Positions 35,755-42,717 of a stretch of 64,000 nucleotides of DNA are shown piece after piece. How positions within the stretch are numbered: position 1 is the first letter of the stretch; each line of letters begins with the position of its first letter. The DNA is from Jiangella muralis (GTDB lineage: Bacteria; Actinomycetota; Actinomycetes; Jiangellales; Jiangellaceae). Position numbers and translations under genes: made by a program. Where the stretch lies: NCBI RefSeq assembly GCF_001270745.1, contig NZ_LFXL01000010.1:124001-188000 (forward strand), given 5' to 3'. A model generated the notes under the pieces. The model ran no database searches, was not told the origin of the DNA, and worked only from the letters and a program-made list of their open reading frames with translations.

Positions 35755-37185
35755 TCAGGTGCGAGCAGCGTCCGCTCGTCGAATGCGAGTGAGGGTGTGG
35801 GTGCGGACGGCCTGGGCGGCGTCGTGGTCGGTGAGGTAGCCGCGCCCGGCATACGTCCAGGACCCGAGCGTGACGATCGTGTCGTCGGTGTCCGCCTGGT
35901 CGGGGTCGGTGTCGAGGACGTCACGGACGGTGGCGTCGGGGTTGAGGCGGGCGCGGCGGCGGCGCCAGGTGCGGCGGGCCGAGCGCAGCTCCCCGAACGT
36001 GACCGAGTAGCGGCGCGACTTGGTGATGGGGTGGCCCCGGTAGCCGAGTGTGCCGAGGTGGCGGCCGATGAGCCGGTAGTCCTCATGCACAGCGGACAGG
36101 GCGTGCGCGGCGGCGATGATCCGGATCGCGTGTTCGGTGGCCCCGGCGTGGCGGGCGTCCATCGCGGAGCGGATGCGGGTGTCGACGGGCAGCCCGAACG
36201 CCTCCACGCCCTTGGTCAGGTACTTGGACAGGTACGCGGCGACCTGTTCCGGGTGCGCCGGCCCAGAACTGTTGTCGCGGCCTGCGCCGGCGGTGATGGT
36301 GCGGGTGTCGAGTTCGGTGCCCCACCGCAACCGCAACGTGTCGCCACCGGGTGCGGGCGCATCAACCCAGATGTGGGCGGCGGCGTCATGGACGGCCTGT
36401 TCGAGCTGAGCGACGGTGATGGCCAGGTCCGGCGGGGTGGCCGGGCCTGCGGGTCCGTCGAGGCGGAACGCGGCGTGCATGTGCGCCAGCCCGCGGGCTT
36501 GCAGCTCGGTGACCTTGCCGTAGGCGATCCGGCACCGCTGGGCGAAATCCTTCTGCGTCAGGCCCGCGGCCTTGGCCAGGTGGCGGCGCAACGACTGGGT
36601 GAAGTAGCGCCACAGCTCCGGGGCGTGCCACTGCCAGATGGCGTGCCCTGTGTAGTCGTAACACTCGAAGCAGAGCGCTTGCCCGGCGACAGTGTCGTCA
36701 CGGTCGTGGCGGGCGAAGCAGTACAGCGGGCGGCCATGTGGGCAGACCGGCTTGTCCCGGCGGGGACGACACGGCGGGCGGCGACCGTTCTTGGCCGGGT
36801 CGGTGGCGCGGTGCACGGCCCCGAACGACGGCGCGGTCAGCGTGACGAACGTGGCCGGGTGATCCCGGACGGTGTCGGGGACGTCCTTGCCGCCCATCAG
36901 CCCGCAGGCCAGCACATGCCACGCGTCGCCCTTGTACTCCCGCGAGCAGGACGGGCAGACCGCTTCCCGGCGGTTGCCGCAGCGCACGTAGGTGTAGCCG
37001 TCGTGCTCATCATCAGACGAGTAGTTGCCGACGACCTCACCCGTGGCCGCGTCGACGTGCACGGAGCTGCCCTGCAGTCGGATCGGGTTGGTACACCCCC
37101 GCGTGGACCGCTCGGCGTCCGACACCGAGAGCCGGGCGGCGAGCTGGTCCACGTCGAGCGTGGCCAGGGCGGCGGTCGACGTCAC
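35755..37185 (-). CDS. repSA: RepSA-like replication initiator
   Basis: Starts rolling-circle-type replication of the excised element. The 476 residues include a Cys-rich YVRCGNRREAVCPSCSREYKG segment (zinc-finger-like) near residue 70, further Cys pairs (CRPRRDKPVCPHGRPLYCFARH) and a His-containing GLAHMHAAFRLDG motif compatible with the metal site of the Rep fold. This layout is typical of replication initiators of actinomycete elements. The GTG start at 37183-37185 is preferred because upstream sequence belongs to a small Cys-rich gene. Confidence 0.88.
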   Translation of the reverse strand: MTSTAALATLDVDQLAARLSVSDAERSTRGCTNPIRLQGSSVHVDAATGEVVGNYSSDDEHDGYTYVRCGNRREAVCPSCSREYKGDAWHVLACGLMGGKDVPDTVRDHPATFVTLTAPSFGAVHRATDPAKNGRRPPCRPRRDKPVCPHGRPLYCFARHDRDDTVAGQALCFECYDYTGHAIWQWHAPELWRYFTQSLRRHLAKAAGLTQKDFAQRCRIAYGKVTELQARGLAHMHAAFRLDGPAGPATPPDLAITVAQLEQAVHDAAAHIWVDAPAPGGDTLRLRWGTELDTRTITAGAGRDNSSGPAHPEQVAAYLSKYLTKGVEAFGLPVDTRIRSAMDARHAGATEHAIRIIAAAHALSAVHEDYRLIGRHLGTLGYRGHPITKSRRYSVTFGELRSARRTWRRRRARLNPDATVRDVLDTDPDQADTDDTIVTLGSWTYAGRGYLTDHDAAQAVRTHTLTRIRRADAART

Positions 37186-37188
37186 GGG

Positions 37189-37326
37189 TCAGGGCTCCAA
37201 GAACCAGCGACCGCAGCAGCAGGTCGGCAGACGGCGGTCATCAGCGCTCAGGCGAGTGCCGTGCGGGTTCGGGCACTCCTCACATCGCCTGTCGGCACAG
37301 ACATTGCAGCGGTAGACGGTGGTCAT
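37189..37326 (-). CDS. Small Cys-rich (zinc-ribbon-like) protein, 45 aa
   Basis: The product begins MTTVYRCNVCADRRCEECPN and ends CCCGRWFLEP; eight cysteines in 45 residues, with CxxC pairs suggesting zinc binding. Its ATG overlaps the methyltransferase stop (ATGA) and its stop lies 3 bp before the rep start, so it is one link of the co-transcribed series. Function unknown. Confidence 0.6.
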   Translation of the reverse strand: MTTVYRCNVCADRRCEECPNPHGTRLSADDRRLPTCCCGRWFLEP

Positions 37327-38087
37327 GCGGCGGCCCTCACGTCCGTGACGGTGGTCCTCGGGAACGCGGTAGCGGTGATCAGGTGGCCGAGGTGTTCGAT
37401 GACGGCGGGGACGACGGCGTTGCCGAGGGCGGTGCGTCGGTCCATCCCGCGGGGAACCCCATAAGCCACTCGATCCAGGTCGGGTTCAGCGGGCCACGCA
37501 GGACGTCGACCAGCCGGGGTCCGCCGTGTTTGCCGGCCCTCTTCACCAGGGTGGCGGGGCTGATGCAGCCGCGAGCTCCGTCGGAGGCCATCGGTGTGGG
37601 CCAGACCGAGCAGCCGGCGGCGTGCGTGTGGGGCACCCACTGCACAAGCGGAGGCCCACCCCACGCGGTGGCGGTATCCAAGTCGAACAAGGTCGGCGTG
37701 GACGAGGTCCAGTCCTCGGGTGCGCAGACCGGGCACGTTCTCCCACAGCACCCAGGTAGGTCGGACGGCGGCGATGACGTCGGCCATCGCGGGCCACAAC
37801 CAGCGTTCGTCTTTCGGTCCGAGGCGTCGTCCGGCGTTCGAGGACGGTTGGCAGGGGAATCCGCCGGCGACGACATCGACCCGCGGCCTGTCCGGGACCG
37901 AGTGCCACCAGTTCGCGGCGGTGCGGACGTCGTCATGGCGGGGTACCTCCGGCCAGTGTCGGGCCAGCACGCGCCGGCAGTAGGTGTCGATCTCGACCTG
38001 ACCCACGATGCGCATGCCGGCGCGTTGGAGGCCGAGGTCGATGCCGCCGATCCCGGAGAACAGCGACAGCACGGTCAGGGCACTCAT
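37323..38087 (-). CDS. C5-cytosine DNA methyltransferase with two compensating frameshifts
   Basis: Predicted to methylate cytosine, perhaps to protect element DNA. The 254 residues include motif I VLSLFSGIGGIDLGLQRAG, motif IV with catalytic Cys GGFPCQPSSNAGRRLG, motif VI ENVPG, motif VIII-like GAPHARRR and motif X ALGNAVVPAVIEHLGHL. Between about 37606 and 37436 the frame in use reads Arg/Pro-rich sequence, while the next frame there encodes the family words WPTPMASDGARG, LNPTWIEWLMGFPAGWTD. A +1 near 37607 and a -1 near 37435 restore the frame, so about 57 residues of the target-recognition side are scrambled. It may be inactive or altered, or two sequencing errors are present. The ATG overlaps the ftsK-like stop. 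Confidence 0.8.
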   Translation of the reverse strand: MSALTVLSLFSGIGGIDLGLQRAGMRIVGQVEIDTYCRRVLARHWPEVPRHDDVRTAANWWHSVPDRPRVDVVAGGFPCQPSSNAGRRLGPKDERWLWPAMADVIAAVRPTWVLWENVPGLRTRGLDLVHADLVRLGYRHRVGWASACAVGAPHARRRLLGLAHTDGLRRSSRLHQPRHPGEEGRQTRRTPAGRRPAWPAEPDLDRVAYGVPRGMDRRTALGNAVVPAVIEHLGHLITATAFPRTTVTDVRAAA

Positions 38088-39586
38088 GCCGCCGCCTCCC
38101 CGTCCTCGTCCCGGTCTTCCTGGTGGTCGCTGTCGGCCGGGGTGAGGCCGGGTGTGACGAGCGGCAGCAGGGTCCGGAGGTCGCGGCGGTGGTGGGCGGT
38201 GTCGGTGGCGATGCGTTCGGCGAGGTCTTCGGGGACGTAGGGGAAGCGGACGCGTTCGAGGTTGCCTTTGTCGTCGGCGACCACGGCCACGCCGGGTGTG
38301 AGTTCGCTGATGCCGGTGGGGGTGATGGTGGTGCCGTCGAGGGCGTCGTCTCCGAGGATGGAGACGGCGGCGGCGCGGGATTTGACCCGCCACGCGGTAC
38401 GGATCGAGGTGTTGTCGCGGATGTGGGTCGGGAGGGTGTCGCCGGTCGGCTTCTGCGTGAGCAGCCGGGTCACGACCCCGGCGGATCGGTACTTCTTGAC
38501 CAGGCGGCCCATGAGTGCGGTGATCTCGTTGGCCAGCTCGCGTTGTGCCTTGTCGGTGATGGCGCGGGCCTCGGTCCAGGTCTGGACCTCATCGACGATG
38601 ACGACCAGCCACGGGTGTTCGGGCACGATGGGCAGGTTCCAGTAGTTGGAGTTCCCCCGCCGTTCGCGCTGCGTCCTGACCCGGTGTTGAGCGACCCGCA
38701 CCACGGTGGCGAGGGCGTCACGGACGACGGTGAAGTCCTCGTCATCGGCGATGTAGATCGAGGCGCGGGGTTCGATCCAGGCCCAGTCCTGACCGCCCTT
38801 GCCGTCGATGACGACGAACTGCACGGCGGGGTTCTGCATCAGCCCCGCCACGAGCGAGGTTTCGCCGGCCGTCTTGCCGGAACCGGGAAGTCCCCCGCCG
38901 ACCTCGCCGGACACGTTGGCATACGAGCGGTGCCGCCACATGCCGTCCTCCCCGACCGCGAACGGCACACGCGCGAGGTCCAGCGACGGCGCAACGTTCG
39001 TCAGGGTGAGGCCGTCTGCGAGCACGTCGCGGCGGGAGACGAGCAGCCGCACCCACCCCGGTTTCGGGGAGGTGACGCGGACTTCCCGGGCGGACAGGGC
39101 GTGGGCGAGGTCTTCGGCGCGGCGGGTGAAGTCGTCGGGGATCTGCCCGGCCCGCAGCCGGACGTGGAGTTGGTCACCGGCCGGGACGGCACGCACCCGG
39201 ACCAGGATCGGTGCCTCGTCGTCGCCCTTCGGGTTGGGTTTCTTGGTCAGCCCGCACGCCTGGCAGAGCCGCCGCCAGCGCCACCGGTAGAGCAGCGGCC
39301 CACGGATCGAGCCGAGCAGCCGGGACCGGATCGGCGCGAACGAGCGCGGGTGCACGTGGTGCCACACGACACCGAGGGCGACCGGAGCGACGGCGGCGGC
39401 GAGCAGGAGCGGCCCGTCAGCGACCGTCACGAGGACGGCGACCAGGACCACGGTGAGGGTCAGGATCAGGTGCCGGAACGGCCACCGGAAAGTGGCCCAG
39501 CCACGGTGCCAGGCACCACGGACGCGGCGGCCGATCCAGGCGAGCGGGATCGTCTTGGCGAGGGTGAGAGCGGTGTTGGGGTTCAT
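38084..39586 (-). CDS. traSA: FtsK/SpoIIIE-type DNA translocase for conjugative transfer
   Basis: Hexameric ATPase that moves double-stranded element DNA between mycelial cells. The 500 residues begin with two membrane segments (HLILTLTVVLVAVLVTVADG and LLLAAAVAPVALGVVWHHV), then a linker and the motor domain: Walker A GGGLPGSGKTAGE near residue 236, IDGKGGQDW, Walker B PWLVVIVDEVQTW, and LLTQKPTGDTLPT, the usual FtsK-like wording in actinomycete Tra proteins. The ATG overlaps the stop of the upstream zinc-ribbon gene. Confidence 0.93.
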   Translation of the reverse strand: MNPNTALTLAKTIPLAWIGRRVRGAWHRGWATFRWPFRHLILTLTVVLVAVLVTVADGPLLLAAAVAPVALGVVWHHVHPRSFAPIRSRLLGSIRGPLLYRWRWRRLCQACGLTKKPNPKGDDEAPILVRVRAVPAGDQLHVRLRAGQIPDDFTRRAEDLAHALSAREVRVTSPKPGWVRLLVSRRDVLADGLTLTNVAPSLDLARVPFAVGEDGMWRHRSYANVSGEVGGGLPGSGKTAGETSLVAGLMQNPAVQFVVIDGKGGQDWAWIEPRASIYIADDEDFTVVRDALATVVRVAQHRVRTQRERRGNSNYWNLPIVPEHPWLVVIVDEVQTWTEARAITDKAQRELANEITALMGRLVKKYRSAGVVTRLLTQKPTGDTLPTHIRDNTSIRTAWRVKSRAAAVSILGDDALDGTTITPTGISELTPGVAVVADDKGNLERVRFPYVPEDLAERIATDTAHHRRDLRTLLPLVTPGLTPADSDHQEDRDEDGEAAA

Positions 39587-39795
39587 CGGGGCAGTCCTTC
39601 GTCGTCGAGCTGGGCGGCCACAGCGGCGCGCATGTTGGCCTCGAAGCGCTCCACGCGGGTGGTGCACCAGCAGTCCGGGCAGAGCGTCCCGGCCCGGTAC
39701 AGCGGCATCCCCGCGCCGTTGAGGCGGGTACCGCAGCGGTTGCAGTGCCGGGTGTGCAGACGCGGGCGGCGCGTCCTGCGAAGCAGGGTGGGCAT
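39583..39795 (-). CDS. Small zinc-ribbon protein, 70 aa
   Basis: A basic N-terminus (MPTLLRRTRRPRLHTRHCNR) leads to CNRCGTRLNGAG and LCPDCWC, two CxxC knuckles, then a helical tail RVERFEANMRAAVAAQL. A small treble-clef or zinc-ribbon DNA- or protein-binding fold is likely. Co-translated with the transfer gene (4-nt overlap). Function unknown. Confidence 0.65.
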   Translation of the reverse strand: MPTLLRRTRRPRLHTRHCNRCGTRLNGAGMPLYRAGTLCPDCWCTTRVERFEANMRAAVAAQLDDEGLPR

Positions 39796-39798
39796 GGG

Positions 39799-39948
39799 TC
39801 ACACCACCCGGTCGATGGTCTGGCGCGGGATCATGCGGCGGCAGGTGTCGCAGTACAGGAACGCCGTGACCTTGGAGATCCACATCGGGTCCGTGACCTG
39901 GCGGCAGAACGAGCAGCCACCGTCACGGCGAGCGTTGGGAGTCGGCAT
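39799..39948 (-). CDS. Small zinc-ribbon protein, 49 aa
   Basis: Starts MPTPNARRDGGCSFCRQVTD and contains a second pair in LYCDTCRRM, so CxxC-N20-CxxC as in a zinc ribbon. Starts with ATG and ends TGA 3 bp before the next small gene. Codon third positions are strongly G/C, supporting translation. Function unknown; similar tiny ribbons crowd transfer regions of actinomycete elements. Confidence 0.55.
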   Translation of the reverse strand: MPTPNARRDGGCSFCRQVTDPMWISKVTAFLYCDTCRRMIPRQTIDRVV

Positions 39949-39963
39949 CAGGTGCCTCCGGGG

Positions 39964-40137
39964 TCAGAGCCGGGACGGGTCGGGCAGACGCCACTCGGCG
40001 TCGGGGTCGGGCAGACACTCCGGGCAGCGGGCGTTACCCGCCACGGACCCGGCGTCGTTGAAGACGAACCAGCCGCCGGACTCGCCGGAGTCGAGCGTGG
40101 TCGCGCGGCAGGAGTCGCAGCACAAGATCCGGTACAT
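39964..40137 (-). CDS. Small zinc-ribbon protein, 57 aa
   Basis: MYRILCCDSCRATTLDSGES at the start and ARCPECLPDPDAEWRLPDPS at the end supply two CxxC pairs. The central segment GGWFVFNDAGSVAG is beta-rich. It lies 6 bp after the next gene of the string. Function unknown. Confidence 0.55.
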   Translation of the reverse strand: MYRILCCDSCRATTLDSGESGGWFVFNDAGSVAGNARCPECLPDPDAEWRLPDPSRL

Positions 40138-40143
40138 GGCGGG

Positions 40144-40299
40144 TCACCTGGCGAACCGGGTCGCGCGGATCAGGCCGCCGGAGCGCCGCAGCGCTTCTTG
40201 CCAGTGATCGCGGCAGACCTCCAACTCGTCACCGGAGGCATCGGCGATCACCACGAACGCGGCGGCACCGCACTCGTTCCAGAGCGCACAGCGCTTCAC
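40144..40299 (-). CDS. Small hypothetical element protein, 51 aa
   Basis: Reads VKRCALWNECGAAAFVVIAD followed by a CRDHWQEALRRSG segment. Three cysteines and a histidine could make one metal site. The GTG start overlaps the upstream stop (GTGA), which fixes the start. Function unknown. Confidence 0.5.
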   Translation of the reverse strand: MKRCALWNECGAAAFVVIADASGDELEVCRDHWQEALRRSGGLIRATRFAR

Positions 40300-40484
40300 C
40301 GACGACCACCACCCTTGACGGCCCGCCGGCGAGGCGACTTCGCGGGCTTGCCGGCCTTCGCACACGAAGCGCACGCGATGTCCGGTTGGTCGGCCTGGTG
40401 CCGGCCACAGTCGGTGCAGGCGAACCCGTAGACCGGGCCAGCAGCGACCTGCTGAGCGGCGAACAGGACCGGGTCGCCGTTCAC
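40296..40484 (-). CDS. Small zinc-ribbon protein with basic tail, 62 aa
   Basis: Contains FACTDCGRHQADQPDIACAS followed by CAKAG, giving CxxC and CxxC pairs, and a strongly basic tail (KPAKSPRRRAVKGGGRR) suited to nucleic-acid binding. The GTG start at 40482-40484 overlaps the stop of the preceding one-helix membrane protein (GTGA); a longer frame start at 40571 would run fully over that gene and is less likely. Confidence 0.55.
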   Translation of the reverse strand: MNGDPVLFAAQQVAAGPVYGFACTDCGRHQADQPDIACASCAKAGKPAKSPRRRAVKGGGRR

Positions 40485-40600
40485 CGGGACCACAGCCCAA
40501 GAGCAGTAGCGGTCGTGCCGACGACACCGCTCAGGAACAGCAGCGCCAGGACCACGAGCGGGAGCGCCCACGACGTAGCGCGGGCGGTACGGTTGAACAT
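40481..40600 (-). CDS. One-helix membrane protein, 39 aa
   Basis: MFNRTARATSWALPLVVLAL begins the protein and the hydrophobic run continues to GVVGTTATALGLW, one predicted transmembrane helix. A GGGGAGAGGC ribosome binding region precedes the ATG. Possibly a spread-type accessory protein of the transfer apparatus; this is inferred from place and membrane nature only. Confidence 0.5.
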   Translation of the reverse strand: MFNRTARATSWALPLVVLALLFLSGVVGTTATALGLWSR

Positions 40601-40637
40601 GCCTCTCCCCTCCTCATCAGGGGGTTGGAGATGGAAG

Positions 40638-40681
40638 CCGCCGGGGACCGAAGGTGTAGGAGCCAGTCCGGTCCCCGGCGG
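40638..40681. terminator. 13-bp stem hairpin
   Basis: Arms 40638-40650 and 40669-40681 are complementary over 13 GC-rich bp with an 18-nt loop. It follows the stop of the 78-residue protein gene and may attenuate read-through from the pra unit into the small-gene string. Confidence 0.55.
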
Positions 40682-40684
40682 TGC

Positions 40685-40921
40685 TCATCGAGGGGCAGCA
40701 GCCCCCGGGGTGCCCGCCTGAGTGGCGAGCTTCGTCGTCAGCGCGTCGGCTGCGACCATCGCGCACGCGGCCAGCCGGTACAGCACGCCCGGATCGAGCG
40801 TGACGAGCTGAACCGGGCCGGTGTTCAGGCCGTCGAGGAACACGCCACAGTCCAGCGGGTCGACCGTCACCGACTCATCGACGTACAGCACGCCGCCGGA
40901 CGGAGCGAGCGACCCGGCCAT
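40685..40921 (-). CDS. Hypothetical element protein, 78 aa
   Basis: Acidic to neutral protein: VLYVDESVTVDPLDCGVFLD then GPVQLVTLDPGVLYRLAACAMVAADALTTKL, which reads as a beta-rich front and one amphipathic helix. The start overlaps the pra stop (TGATG). No family recognised; conserved position behind pra suggests an element maintenance role, which is a guess. Confidence 0.55.
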   Translation of the reverse strand: MAGSLAPSGGVLYVDESVTVDPLDCGVFLDGLNTGPVQLVTLDPGVLYRLAACAMVAADALTTKLATQAGTPGAAAPR

Positions 40922-41346
40922 CACGCGGCCTTGTCCTGCTGCTCACCGGACTGACGGCGGGCCTTGGTCGGGGCCTGGACGCCGGTGGCGCGGTAGCTGT
41001 AGGCCATCCGGGGCCGACCGCGACCCTCCTCCACGTACGGGGTCACCGTCATGCCGGTGAACTCGACCGGCCGGAACGGCAGACCGTGGATGGTGTCCGG
41101 CAGCGTCGGGCACACATCGGCCAGGATTTTGACCGTGATCGTCTCCTGACCCTTCCGCACCTCCGGATCCATGTCCTCCACCCGGACCTGCCACACCCGC
41201 AGGCCGGTGACCTTGTCGATCTCCTGAACCCGGTTGTCCTTGGTCGACTGGTCGAAGTTGTCGACCTGGGTGGCCTCACCACGGACCATCGCGCCGTGCG
41301 GGAACACCATTTCGTGGGTGACCGGGATACGTCCCTGCAGTGCCAT
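40921..41346 (-). CDS. pra: Pra-like activator of element replication, integration and excision
   Basis: Positive factor that in pSAM2-like elements switches on rep/xis/int expression. The 141-residue product starts MALQGRIPVTHEMVFPHGAM and contains NFDQSTKDNRVQEIDKVTGL, RVWQVRVEDMDPEVRKGQ and PVEFTGMTVTPYVEEG, wording characteristic of this actinomycete family. The ATG at 41344-41346 has AGGAGG upstream; the longer frame start lacks such support. Divergent from the GntR gene, whose product probably represses it. Confidence 0.8.
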   Translation of the reverse strand: MALQGRIPVTHEMVFPHGAMVRGEATQVDNFDQSTKDNRVQEIDKVTGLRVWQVRVEDMDPEVRKGQETITVKILADVCPTLPDTIHGLPFRPVEFTGMTVTPYVEEGRGRPRMAYSYRATGVQAPTKARRQSGEQQDKAA

Positions 41347-41516
41347 CACTGCACCTCCTGTGCTCGTCGCCCGCCCAGGCTGGTGCGGGCTCATGATCAG
41401 AGGTTAACACATATGTCATAACCTGCAATAGGCAGGCTCCGCCTGTCGGATGATTGTCAACCATGGCGTATGGGGTAACGTCCTAGGTGACGTCATAAGC
41501 CGAGGTGAAAGCCGTG
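41347..41516. promoter_or_regulatory. Divergent pra / gntR control region
   Basis: AT-richer than its surroundings. It contains GTTAACACATATGTCATAAC (41404-41423), with the palindrome ACATATGT inside, and TAACGTCCTAGGTGACGTCA near 41476-41495. Both are candidate operators for the neighbouring GntR-type repressor. A TATGAC/GTCATA word occurs in both. Confidence 0.5.
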
Positions 41517-42281
41517 ATGACCGTGGTCGATGCCCCACGCGCACGGTACCGCCAGGTCGCCGATGAGCTACGAGAGGCGATCAGACGAGGTGAGTACCGG
41601 CCGGGCGACATGCTGCCGAGCCAGCCTGACCTCGCGCGCCGCTACGGCCTCAACCAGACGTCGATCAACCGGTCGATCGCACTTCTCCGCGCGGAAGGCC
41701 TCGTGCGCGTAGAACACGGCGTCGGCGCGTTCGTCCAGGTCGTGCCAACCGTCAAGCGCACTCGTCGCGTGCCTCGGCCCGGCGGTGGCGGGAGCAGCTT
41801 CGCCGAGGAGATGCGCAATGCCGGACTCACCCCCCGCACACAGCTTGTGTCTGTTGACACGCGGCCCGCTCCCCCGGCCGTAGCGGAACGACTCAGCATC
41901 GGGGAAGACGACCCGGTTGTCACGAGGACTCGACACATGTTCGCCTCCGAGCGACCGGTCCAACTCGCCACGTCCTACATCCCCATCGCCGTCGCCGGCG
42001 GCGAAGACATCGCCCACCCTGACGTCGGCCCAACCGGCCTCTACAAGCGGCTCGCGGCGCGCGGCTTCAAGGTCACCCGGTTCCTGGAAGAGATCGAAGC
42101 ACGTCGACCCGACGACGACGAAGCTGCGTTCCTGAACCTCACCGAAGCGCAACAGGTCTTGGAAGTTGCGCGAGTGGCCTATGCGGGAGATCGCGCCGTG
42201 GAGACAGTCATCAATGTCTTCCCCAGCCAGCAATGGCGCCTCGCATATGAGTGGCCCGCGCCGGGAGACGAGCAGGCATGA
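41517..42281 (+). CDS. GntR-family (HutC subfamily) repressor, KorSA-like
   Basis: Keeps the element quiescent by repressing pra and probably itself. The 254 residues comprise a winged helix (YRQVADELREAIRRGEYRPG, LARRYGLNQTSINRSIALLR, VEHGVGAFVQ) and a UTRA ligand-binding domain (FAEEMRNAGLTPRTQLVSVD to the C-terminus). The start is uncertain: ATG at 41517, GTG at 41514 or GTG at 41505; GAGG at 41502 sits 11 nt before the ATG. Overlaps the Nudix start (ATGA). Confidence 0.87.
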   Translation: MTVVDAPRARYRQVADELREAIRRGEYRPGDMLPSQPDLARRYGLNQTSINRSIALLRAEGLVRVEHGVGAFVQVVPTVKRTRRVPRPGGGGSSFAEEMRNAGLTPRTQLVSVDTRPAPPAVAERLSIGEDDPVVTRTRHMFASERPVQLATSYIPIAVAGGEDIAHPDVGPTGLYKRLAARGFKVTRFLEEIEARRPDDDEAAFLNLTEAQQVLEVARVAYAGDRAVETVINVFPSQQWRLAYEWPAPGDEQA

Positions 42282-42703
42282 CCAAGCTCCCCCGCCACTC
42301 CGTCAGCGTCACCGGAGTCGTCTTCGACGACAACGACCGGGTCCTCGCCATCCAGCGCCGCGACGACGACCGATGGGTCCCACCCGGCGGCGTACTGGAG
42401 CTGGACGAGACCCCAGAACAAGGCGTGATACGCGAGGTGCTTGAAGAGACGGGAATGCTCGTCAAGCCCGAGGTTCTGGTTGGTGTCTACAAGAACATGC
42501 GGCTCGGGGTGGTCTCGCTAGCTTTCCGGTGCCACGTGATCGCCGGCCACGAGCACACGACTCCCGAGGCACGCCGCGTCGAGTGGCTAAGTGTCGACGC
42601 CGCTCGGGAGAGAATGCCTGAGGCACGGTTCATACGCGTCGCCGACGCCATGCGCTCGCACGGTCCGTTTGTACGTGAGCACGACGGTTCCGACCTCCTG
42701 TGA
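42278..42703 (+). CDS. Nudix hydrolase of the element
   Basis: Hydrolyses nucleoside-diphosphate-linked compounds. The 141 residues have a complete Nudix box (GGVLELDETPEQGVIREVLE, then ETGM), so metal binding is intact. A Nudix gene next to the korSA-type repressor is a standing part of pSAM2-like elements, where it has been linked to control of transfer. The ATG overlaps the repressor stop, so both are made together. Confidence 0.88.
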   Translation: MTKLPRHSVSVTGVVFDDNDRVLAIQRRDDDRWVPPGGVLELDETPEQGVIREVLEETGMLVKPEVLVGVYKNMRLGVVSLAFRCHVIAGHEHTTPEARRVEWLSVDAARERMPEARFIRVADAMRSHGPFVREHDGSDLL

Positions 42704-42717
42704 CTGAGGTTCGCTCC

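Noticed and set aside
37379-37936. Separate minus-strand protein containing WIEWLMGFPAGWTD.
   Set aside because: It is not an independent gene but the correct frame of the middle of the methyltransferase, explained by two compensating indels.
40296-40571. 91-residue version of the zinc-ribbon protein starting at 40571.
   Set aside because: Its N-terminal part runs over the one-helix membrane protein gene; the GTG at 40484 with a GTGA overlap is more plausible.
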